Below the pieces are notes generated by a model. It saw nothing but the letters and a program-made list of their open reading frames with translations. It had not been told where the DNA came from and did no database searches. Position numbers and translations under genes: made by a program. DNA of 64,000 nucleotides, from assembly GCA_032622095.1 (NCBI GenBank), contig CP136061.1, positions 219,759,148 through 219,823,147 of the forward strand, read 5' to 3'. Origin of the DNA: Siphonodentalium dalli (Eukaryota; Mollusca; Scaphopoda; Gadilida; Siphonodentaliidae). This document shows, piece after piece, positions 59,501-64,000 of the stretch (position 1 is its first letter; every line of letters starts with the position of its first letter).

Positions 59501-62500
59501 ACTCATAATCTGTGGAGAGAGAGAGAGAGAGAGTCCTCATTTACATATAACTACAGTAATGCCCTAATTAATCGACTGCTTAACCACAGCAGAATTATGG
59601 GTAACTTTTCAGGATTTAGTTGGAAATATGGCTTATTGCCATTCTTCGGAAAGCTGAAAAGTTACCCATAATTCTGCTGTGGTTAAGCAGTCGATTAATT
59701 AGGGCATTACTGTACATAGTCAGTGTATGTTACACTATATCCTTCAGTGACTTGTCAACTGCCAATTGGGTCAAATGAATTTCATATTCCAATAAATCAC
59801 ACCATAACACGAACAAATCTTGTTGACGTAGATGACTAAAAGTGGTAGATAGAATAATTGGGCATGTTTTTAAGTGCATGGCAATGAACTAATTGATCGA
59901 TTACTCACAGGGAAATATTGGGCTAACTTACAGCACTGCATTGTAGGCTATATTATCCAAACTACTGACAGTTTCCATAAAAAAATTCACCTGAGTTAAG
60001 AAATTAATAAGGAAAACACTAGTGTGAACCTCTTTGTGGTTCGCACAATGTGCCCGAAGTCCACAGTGTTATACCCTTCAATAAAACACACTCAAACTAT
60101 AACCATTTCTTAAATAATATTGTGTATCGTATCATATCACACGCTGTATCATTGCAGGTCATGAACCCAGACACACCACCAAATTTGTTTAGCTATCTGC
60201 TCGGCTTTGTAACACTTCAAAACTGCCATATATATATTACATTCCTCTAATTATTTAACTGCCATATATATATTACATTGCTCTAATTATTTAACTGTCA
60301 TATATATTACATTCCTCTAATTATTTAACTGCCATATATATATTAAATTCCTCTAATTATTTAACTGCCATATATATATTACATTCCTCTAATTATTTAA
60401 CTGCCATATATATATTACATTCCTCTAATTATTTAACTGCCATATATATATATATTACATTCCTCTAATTATTTAACTGCCATATATATATATATAGGAC
60501 ATGGCTTTTAAGCATAGTTAGGCAGGGTCGTATTACAAATATATATATATTACATTCCTCTAATTATTTAACTGCCATATATATATATTACATTCCTCTA
60601 ATTATTTAACTGCCATATATATATATTACATTCCTCTAATTATTAACTGCCATATATATTACATTCCTATATAGGAGATTCTAAAGTCAGTATATAGTAT
60701 ATTATGTAGAGAGATGTGACAGATGACTGTATGAACTTACAATTCCTCTCTCTCCCATTCTTGCCAGTGGAATATGGTAAAGTCCAATAGCTGTGAAGTG
60801 GAAGACAATTGTAAAAAAGAAATATCAAATATTAAGTAAATAATAGTCTTTCCAGTTCAGACCAGGTGGTTTCTAAAATATTTCTAAAAATATTCCTTTT
60901 CTGGAAAATGAAAGTGTCAATGACACTGTAGCTTGACATGGAGAGGGGATAATTTGGAAGAGGTTATGCATTGCAGCTAATGGGAAGATTATGAAAAAGG
61001 AAATTTAAGAAGATGGCCACTCGCAGCCATGTATTTTTTGTCAAATATCGAAGACAAATTTATGGCTCCCATCTAGAAGTCACTCAAAGATCCATACCAG
61101 TATGAAGATTGGAGACGATCTGATGAGGAATGTGGCCTGTAGGGTACGTGTCCTGAAGGATATAGTCATGCAAAGAGTAGAATCTGGCGGCCATGTTTTA
61201 ACAAATTAAAATAAATTGATGGCTCCCATCTAATGGTCACTTCAAAAAATCCAATTGAAGTTTGGTGACAATCGGATAAGGGATGTAGCCTGTAGGGTGT
61301 TCAGAAGGAGATAGTCATGAAAAGAGTAAATTCCAAGATGGCTGCAATGTTTTTCCACGAAAATCAATCAATTTCAATAGCTCCCATCTAGAGGTGATCC
61401 TAAACATGCCTGTAAATTTTCAAAACAGTTCTCCAATAAATGTGGGCTGCAGGGTGTGCCGATAAATTTATAAGTGAAATCAAAAATGGCTGATGGTGGC
61501 TATGTTTTTTTAATGAATTTTGGAAAAAACGATGGCTCCCATCTACACTGAGGTCACAGTGGGGATCCATATGAAGTTTGGTGACAATGGACCTATCCGT
61601 AGGTACCGCCCCATTTTCAATTATAGCCAATGAGCTAATAGCTTAATCGTCGATACGACATGTGTCTGCCTAGCGATATGGATAACACCACAAGCGACTC
61701 CCTAACAACCAGTATAAGCAGTAGGGGGTTTACAAACACGAGAGCAAAATATCTGTTATTTAGCTACAAATGTGTTGAAATGTGCATGGGGGGACATGTC
61801 CGGTTGGCGATCGATATTTATAGACATGTTTTAGTTCGGTTTCCTAAATCAAAAAGTAACTAAGACAGCTGTTTACTCTGGATTAAACAATGCCAACGAC
61901 CACACTCAGATCCTAATGTTATTTAAATTCTAATATTAATATAACAGATTTCAAACTAAAATAAGGAAATAGTAGTCCCGATCAATGATGCATTATGAAT
62001 ATTAATTGTGCCACGAGTATTTTTTTAATGTTTTATGTGAAGTGTTTTTCGTTATAAATGTATACATGTGTTGCTGTTATAACACCATGGTAATATTGAG
62101 TTCAAATGTCTGCTATTCACACTAACCTGTAGGATCTCCTGCGAACGTTTTACTGATCCATTTGAGAATCTAAAGCTTCCTCCATATTATTGCGACAATG
62201 TACGTGTAAATGAGAACCAACAAATGTTTTCCAAGAGAATTACACGAAATTTCACACAATGCACATGCTTCGCGGTGTATACACACAACCTTCTCCGAAC
62301 GAGTTCACTTTGTGCCATTGTTGCCACATGGCAAAATGTAATTGACTCCATGATAGTCGGCATTTTCTTTAATGTACTTTAGTGACGGCAAAATAGGATG
62401 TGGAATTTAAAAAGACCATTATTTGATAATCCTTTGCATCCGGTCGCAAAGTTGCCTGTACATCTGATGTCACCAGGGCTCATGCAGGACGCTCGAGGTA

Positions 62501-63054
62501 TGGGAAACTGATATCGTTATATTTATTTTGACAAAAGAGGGATTATAGATTAATTACCACATGTACACCTCCGTTTGGTTTATTTCATCAAGGTGTGAAC
62601 AATTAGCATAGCTTCAATATATAATTTGCTATTTGATATTGAAGTTATAATGGCTTCATTTACACAGTTTAAATTGATTTATTTTTCCCTTGCTAAAATG
62701 TGATTATGTGATAAAATGCATCTAAAATTTGTCGCATTTGTATACAAAATTTATTAACCTCGTCCACTAAATTTCATTCGAGCCACTAAAGCTTGGTTCG
62801 AATCAAAATTTAGTGTATTCGGTTAATAAATTTCGTATAGAATTGCGACTCATTAGAGATCCTCTATGTATTCAATAAATTTTACATACATTCTTTATGT
62901 AGAAAGACAAGCAATTTGGACTCTTTCTCTGTGACTTTCACACCCGATGTTGCATAGAGGAACTGCACTTTGAGAAATCTGGTTCTCTCCAAATTAAGGG
63001 AGAAAACTCTGCATGTCTGTACCTCAGCCAGAAACGCATTGTAAAACGCATCAC
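37278..63054 (-). CDS. GSAP: Gamma-secretase-activating protein orthologue, 14 exons, 5' partial
   Basis: The exons (right to left) are 62890-63054, 60741-60790, 59330-59509, 58295-58344, 56879-56942, 52919-52984, 52204-52261, 50448-50525, 46813-46905, 45324-45518, 42863-43017, 42328-42397, 39891-39988 and 37278-38501. All 13 junctions agree in phase and give 847 codons. Similarity to human GSAP, recalled and not computed, runs in order along the protein: VQFLY, ITKKFVWCVWD, GTFCICY, SPGYFVHLLNV, SECFTIWDNP and FPPLNVFLDLV. In mammals GSAP is cytoplasmic and is cleaved to a C-terminal 16-kDa piece that binds gamma-secretase and the APP C-terminal fragment. Whether that holds in an invertebrate is unknown. 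The human protein is about 854 residues, so this one is longer, largely through Ser-rich or charged insertions in exons 10 and 14. The first exons lie beyond the right edge. Confidence 0.88.
38502..39890 (-). other. GSAP intron 13
   Basis: It contains a copy (39690-39810) of the dispersed repeat also at 30195-30310. No other gene is seen. Confidence 0.5.
39891..39988 (-). CDS. GSAP: GSAP exon 13
   Basis: Acceptor cttgataattttcttctag, donor GAAAAG/gtacac. 98 nt, phase 1 in, phase 0 out, coding STYLGMKRQADRDVLRLIPF and 12 further residues. It aligns with the human segment after the 'FDLIQEFII' helix. It was found by looking for an exon with the phase required between exons 12 and 14. Confidence 0.8.
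39989..42327 (-). other. GSAP intron 12
   Basis: A family-F hairpin fragment (atgaggcccccaaaagttaa, gatgctaccccgcacagcgc) lies at 41161-41215. The open frame 41460-41699 is not supported as an exon because no phase-compatible splice pair was found. Confidence 0.45.
42328..42397 (-). CDS. GSAP: GSAP exon 12
   Basis: Acceptor ttttgctctttcag, donor CTCACAG/gtgagc. 70 nt coding MFEIMCEDIANPETPGLIAE and YLT plus one base. It corresponds to the human helical stretch around 'IIQWISENV...FDLIQEFII'. Confidence 0.85.
42863..43017 (-). CDS. GSAP: GSAP exon 11
   Basis: Acceptor atgcgtatttcag, donor AAACAA/gtaagt. 155 nt coding 51 full codons starting NSLFDGRVLWHVVVNNDDLL and ending KDFYLVKQ. It matches the human 'CCSGKLYRALLSQSSLL' region in pattern. 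Confidence 0.85.
43731..44582. mobile_element. Inverted-arm element of family F, about 850 bp
   Basis: The left arm agcccactcaagtctgagtt...gtcatatgcagagtgagg is mirrored by cctcattctgcaaatgac...aactcagacttgagcccact. Near the left arm is a complete internal hairpin (43770-43865). Near the right arm the second hairpin is split by a tandem array. Other parts may be unrelated sequence caught between two family-F copies. Confidence 0.6.
44317..44490. repeat. About 35-bp tandem array inside the family-F element
   Basis: Five to six imperfect units of gatgttacagcatcatccca followed by accgatatcccaa. The array sits in the loop of the family-F hairpin. Confidence 0.8.
45106..45322. mobile_element. TA-flanked palindromic MITE (family H) forming a GSAP intron start
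   Basis: TA-agtaatgccctaaataatt on the left and its complement ending gacattactg-TA on the right. Arms of about 100 bp are inverted around gaaagctatctctgagagct. The TA target fits Tc1/mariner-type mobilisation. Its right TA (45321-45322) supplies the second and third bases of the exon-10 splice donor on the - strand. Confidence 0.85.
45324..45518 (-). CDS. GSAP: GSAP exon 10
   Basis: Acceptor catatgttgttagcag, donor CTCAAG/gtacag (an alternative donor, GAAG/gtgctc at 45333, gives the same phase and three fewer residues). It codes MTLSHDTSPSSSFLSSEECW, then a Ser/Glu-rich stretch and LKESQQQLMPVLLNAKE. It is longer than the matching human segment. The donor overlaps the end of the MITE at 45106-45322. 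Confidence 0.75.
45519..46812 (-). other. GSAP intron 9
   Basis: Dominated in its right half by the tandem array 46080-46750; the left half is unremarkable AT-rich sequence. Confidence 0.5.
46080..46750. repeat. Tandem array, unit about 155 bp
   Basis: About four units with caggtgcacaggttcccatg, tgtgccaagtttaaaa, tgtaggaataaaagctcgga, caaaattatgcatgttgcga and ggataactccaccaaaaa in order, ending in gatggacggacgacggacga and cttcgttgcgggggtataaa. It is of a type widespread in marine invertebrates. It stops 62 bp from the exon-9 donor. Confidence 0.85.
46813..46905 (-). CDS. GSAP: GSAP exon 9
   Basis: Acceptor ttccattttag, donor CATA/gtaagt. 93 nt, phase 1 in and out, coding DYLMVASPGYFVHLLNVGID and LEPCHNLLLH. 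This is one of the best matches to human GSAP (recalled 'DYYVAVYLPGHFFHLLNVQH'). Confidence 0.93.
48497..48748 (+). other. Open frame ending in an acidic Ser-rich tail, unidentified
   Basis: 83 codons open between TAG at 48494 and TGA at 48746, without an ATG. The frame contains ISKRKRAPVDSSDSGESD, then FEVLSDCESGEHALSDAEVD. A basic NLS-like patch followed by an acidic Ser-rich tail is common at ends of transposon- and chromatin-related proteins. The local GC rise around 48150-48750, bounded by similar gcgcacg words at 48250 and 48955, suggests an inserted element. No family is assigned. Confidence 0.2.
49905..49990. repeat. 20-bp tandem array
   Basis: Four units of gtgactgttatgttcatgaa, nearly perfect. 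Confidence 0.9.
50448..50525 (-). CDS. GSAP: GSAP exon 8
   Basis: Acceptor ctgttttgttgcag, donor GGCTTG/gtgagt. 78 nt, phase 1 in and out, coding KTLQGTVSDIPRNEACKLKI and SFSWL. It aligns with human 'SKTFTTSLENV...KGITFLNL' as recalled. Confidence 0.85.
50526..52203 (-). other. GSAP intron 7
   Basis: Contains the family-B MITE 51686-51942. A short inverted pair at 51125-51185 (attaacagcccgccat / atgttgggctgttagt) is also present. No exon is needed by phase. Confidence 0.5.
51686..51942. mobile_element. Double-hairpin MITE, family B
   Basis: TTAA cccttccatgagtggagc at the left; gcaactcccaccatgaaagg and TTAA at the right. The second hairpin has lost part of one arm (gggaggttcctaagagaatg). Confidence 0.8.
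52204..52261 (-). CDS. GSAP: GSAP exon 7
   Basis: Acceptor tcaattatctttcag, donor CATCATG/gtgagc. 58 nt, phase 0 in, 1 out, coding ADPRSNLVDVNYYICMVHH. It fits human 'QITYSVFYIHKGHS' loosely. Confidence 0.8.
52262..52918 (-). other. GSAP intron 6
   Basis: Nothing recognised; a G/A-rich stretch lies at 52745-52860. Confidence 0.4.
52919..52984 (-). CDS. GSAP: GSAP exon 6
   Basis: Acceptor gtgttatatcagcag, donor GATAAG/gtgact. 66 nt, phase 0 both sides, coding NGTFCICYQAAVQRPRRMAQ and DK. Human has 'HTGSLCVCYSP' here. Reading on past the donor (VTLTCFS) also resembles human 'QITYSVF', so a longer variant cannot be excluded. Confidence 0.75.
52960..53150. repeat. Tandem repeat that includes the exon-6 acceptor and exon start
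   Basis: Three to four imperfect units of 45-60 bp, each with 'gttga/attgatggaaaggtctgaaac' and an 'aatgtgccnnt' segment. The left-most unit contains the start of exon 6, so the repeat arose by duplicating the exon-6 3' splice region. A further relative is at 55310-55375. Confidence 0.75.
53590..54130. repeat. Tandem array, unit about 120-150 bp
   Basis: It opens with taccatagtatggtaaaca and gtccgtccgtccgtctg, then three units of gaaccaaatttggtatgtga, gtttctccacccaaaatac, agatcgagttcgaatatggg, tttgatctga, gagttatggccctttttc. It is a widespread invertebrate repeat type. Confidence 0.85.
54570..54960. repeat. Second copy of the same repeat array
   Basis: Same head (gtgccatagtatggtacaca, gtccgtccgtctgtcgg) and two units of the body. 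It differs enough from the first array to be an older or separate insertion. Confidence 0.85.
56279..56679. mobile_element. Double-hairpin MITE, family A, copy 3
   Basis: TTAA both ends, perfect 14-bp termini ccctttacccaaca, two hairpins. Nearly identical to 13459-13858 in the same orientation. Confidence 0.9.
56879..56942 (-). CDS. GSAP: GSAP exon 5
   Basis: Acceptor ttattttatatcccag, donor GGTCAT/gtgaga. 64 nt, phase 2 in, 0 out, coding NFIKLVSKRYNIFIYLSVEG and H. Human has 'FSKHLTLCVFTNHTG' across the same junction. Confidence 0.88.
56943..58294 (-). other. GSAP intron 4
   Basis: Holds a GATTCR-rich degenerate repeat at 57220-57300 and the inverted-repeat element 57824-58282. Confidence 0.5.
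57824..58282. mobile_element. Inverted-repeat element next to the exon-4 donor
   Basis: The left end ataatagccaggttcagcca and the right end tggctgaacctggctattat are perfect inverted copies; the arms continue imperfectly through atatgtgtaacttgtaatgt. It is about 460 bp, non-coding, with its right edge 11 bp from the exon-4 splice donor. Confidence 0.8.
58295..58344 (-). CDS. GSAP: GSAP exon 4
   Basis: Acceptor tttcatctctcttccag, donor GCACA/gtgagt. 50 nt, phase 0 in, 2 out, coding IDVPLSFPFPVIRSSA. Human has 'FEVPLDISL' at this place. Confidence 0.88.
58345..59329 (-). other. GSAP intron 3
   Basis: No exon, repeat or element recognised. Confidence 0.4.
59330..59509 (-). CDS. GSAP: GSAP exon 3
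   Basis: Acceptor gagagactctctccacag-like tract (ctctctctccacag), donor TCAATG/gttagt. 180 nt, phase 0 both sides, 60 codons with KAEQITKKFVWCVWDHDLQC and SYQFVNNIKQDSM. Human has 'RIAEDFVWAQWD...LYYI'. A short GA microsatellite at 59512-59533 forms part of its polypyrimidine tract. Confidence 0.93.
59552..59714. mobile_element. TA-flanked palindromic MITE (family H), copy 2
   Basis: TA cagtaatgccctaattaatc at the left and its complement gattaattagggcattactg TA at the right; arms about 60 bp, with a unique segment ggatttagttggaaatatgg in the loop. It ends 42 bp from the exon-3 acceptor. Confidence 0.9.
60143..60210 (-). pseudogene. GSAP: Decayed duplicate of part of GSAP exon 3
   Basis: The - strand reads KAEQIAKQIWWCVWVHDLQ and then a stop. 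The real exon 3 has KAEQITKKFVWCVWDHDLQ. The key Asp in the WD pair is changed to Val and the frame ends immediately, so this is a relic of a local duplication. Confidence 0.85.
60227..60668. repeat. About 35-bp tandem array
   Basis: Around eleven units of ctgccatatatatattacat followed by tcctctaattattta, interrupted once near 60500-60540 by unrelated sequence. The TA core varies in length. It stops 73 bp from exon 2. Confidence 0.95.
60741..60790 (-). CDS. GSAP: GSAP exon 2
   Basis: Acceptor ttgtcttccacttcacag, donor GGAATT/gtaagt. 50 nt, phase 1 in, 0 out, coding IGLYHIPLARMGERGI. It joins exon 1 to give HKESIGLYHI. Confidence 0.88.
60791..62889 (-). other. GSAP intron 1 of those visible
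   Basis: Contains the array 61005-61600. A 67-codon open frame on the + strand (61660-61863) is not recognised. A small exon-like piece at 62127-62169 was considered and rejected on phase. Confidence 0.45.
61005..61600. repeat. Degenerate tandem array, unit about 140 bp
   Basis: About four units of aagatggcc..catgttttt, aatttatggctcccatctag, agatccatatgaagtttggt, gacaatcggat, gggatgtggcctgtagggtg, gatagtcatgaaaagagta. A related single copy is at 14490-14640 in reverse orientation. Confidence 0.75.
62890..63054 (-). CDS. GSAP: GSAP exon 1 of those visible
   Basis: Acceptor gttttattccag, donor AAAGAAT/gtatgt. 165 nt, phase 1 in and out, coding DAFYNAFLAEVQTCRVFSLN, then LERTRFLKVQFLYATSG and KESKLLVFLHKE. 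Human has 'LLVEIHPVNNVKVL...WVQFLYPH...NHLLLISEE'. It corresponds to roughly residue 125 onward of the human protein, so about 100 or more residues lie to the right of the window. Confidence 0.9.
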
Positions 63055-63079
63055 CTGGAATAAAACAAAATTATACATG

Positions 63080-63203
63080 TACAGTAATGCCCTAAATAAT
63101 CAACTCCTTAACCACAGCAGAATTATGGGTAATTTTTCAGGATTTACTCGGAAATATGGCTTGTTGCCATTCATTGGAAAGCTCTCACTGAGTCATTACT
63201 GTA
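63080..63203. mobile_element. TA-flanked MITE (family H), copy 3, internally deleted
   Basis: TA cagtaatgccctaaataatc at the left, gtcattactg TA at the right. The right arm is shortened. It ends 26 bp from the acceptor of the exon 62890-63054. Confidence 0.8.
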
Positions 63204-64000
63204 CATGTAGAGGATATCTAATGTTTTTGAGTGGATACCTAAAGTATAAGCCCTGGGAAATGTTTTAAATACAGAGAGAATGCCAATTGAAGGATGATGT
63301 TTTATATAACAATACAGATGAATTGCCAATCATGTAAGCTCAATGAAAAGCACCAGAATTCTCAGAAAAATCACTCCAACACTTGCTAATTAAAGACATA
63401 TTATGGACTTGTTCGGGAGCGGGTAATTGATAATTTAGTACTCAGGTGCTATGCCAAAATGGGGAATGTAGCATTCTACTAACATCGCCGAAAATTTCAA
63501 AGAAATCGACCATACCACTCCATAGAAAACATCATCTGAACTACGCCCAATTGTAAATATTTACATCTCGATTCGGGACGCAACTATCAGCAATAATCTA
63601 ACACAAATGATTTCGCCTTCGAGAGTCATTGTATTTAATTAATATATAAGAATGACGGTGTGTATCATCAATTTGGATTAATATTCATAAAAAATAACTA
63701 CTTTGAGCAAGATTATTCTCAATTTCTATTTGAACATCCTACCAGAGTGTTTCATATCACTTTAAATTTGTCAAAATAGATTCAGCATCCATACCCACAG
63801 GCTACCCGCATCACCAGTATATATGTGACAAAGATGTGTATGCACAGCAGGGCGATCTCTTACTTGGTTATTAGCCCCAACTGGATGACCAAATGGTCAC
63901 CCTAAGTCTCTGTTTTAATTATATTATTTGACAAAATGAATATATTTTTGCAATGGCAGAAACGGGAATCCAAATTCAAAAGTTGTTCTCCTCACAAAGA
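63204..64000. other. GSAP upstream intron, right edge of window
   Basis: No further GSAP exon could be identified before the end of the window; the next upstream exon is expected to the right. Confidence 0.4.

Larger units (their letters stand above)
59510..60740 (-). other. GSAP intron 2
   Basis: Contains the TA MITE 59552-59714, a decayed exon-3 fragment (60143-60210) and the 35-bp array 60227-60668. Confidence 0.6.

Noticed and set aside
60227-60668. Regular repeat resembling a CRISPR array
   Set aside because: It is a head-to-tail tandem array without unique spacers, in an animal intron.
61660-61863. 67-codon + strand ORF starting MCLPSDMDNTTS
   Set aside because: Open and near a CCAAT-like word, but no recognised similarity; kept only as a remark in the intron entry.
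62127-62169. Possible extra GSAP exon (FSNGSVKRSQEILQ) on the - strand
   Set aside because: Splice sites look fair but it needs two incoming bases, which no neighbouring exon supplies, and the flanking exons already join in phase and in register with human GSAP.

Overview
The window is animal nuclear DNA: AT-rich, intron-bearing, with long introns and intergenic stretches packed with short transposable elements, hairpins, tandem repeats and microsatellites. No bacterial or viral gene layout was seen. The style of the repeats (tandem repeats carrying 'ggataactcc', 'accaaatttggtatgt', and runs of 'gtccgtccgtc') and the presence of a GSAP orthologue suggest a marine invertebrate, most likely a lophotrochozoan such as a mollusc. 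That assignment is inference.

Two genes are well supported. (1) On the + strand, 15218-17331 is the large terminal exon of a gene for a CARD-like plus leucine-rich-repeat protein (ten ribonuclease-inhibitor-type repeats, no NACHT ATPase in the visible part), a probable innate-immunity or scaffold protein. A candidate first coding exon in matching phase lies at 3740-3863. (2) On the - strand, 37278-63054 holds 14 exons of a gamma-secretase-activating protein (GSAP/PION) orthologue. All 13 junctions agree in phase and give 847 codons; the 5' exons lie beyond the right edge. The gene was put together exon by exon from splice sites, phase and recalled similarity to human GSAP.

Layout: 1-15 kb is the 5' flank or long first intron of the CARD-LRR gene, filled with TTAA-flanked double-hairpin MITEs, a 2.9-kb element inside inverted 16-bp arrays, and TA microsatellites. 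15.2-17.3 kb is the CARD-LRR exon. 17.3-36 kb is intergenic: a long palindrome just after the gene, a possible decayed ORF at 20.8-21.4 kb, a 1.8-kb foldback element, two near-identical 1.25-kb elements with 8-bp target duplications, and TTAA elements. 36-64 kb is GSAP and its introns.

The most interesting signals are in GSAP. Its C-terminal tail is present three times in tandem; fragments of exons 3 and 6 are duplicated in neighbouring introns; and all three copies of a TA-flanked MITE lie within 45 bp of GSAP splice sites, one of them supplying part of an exon's 5' splice donor. The two genes have no evident functional link.
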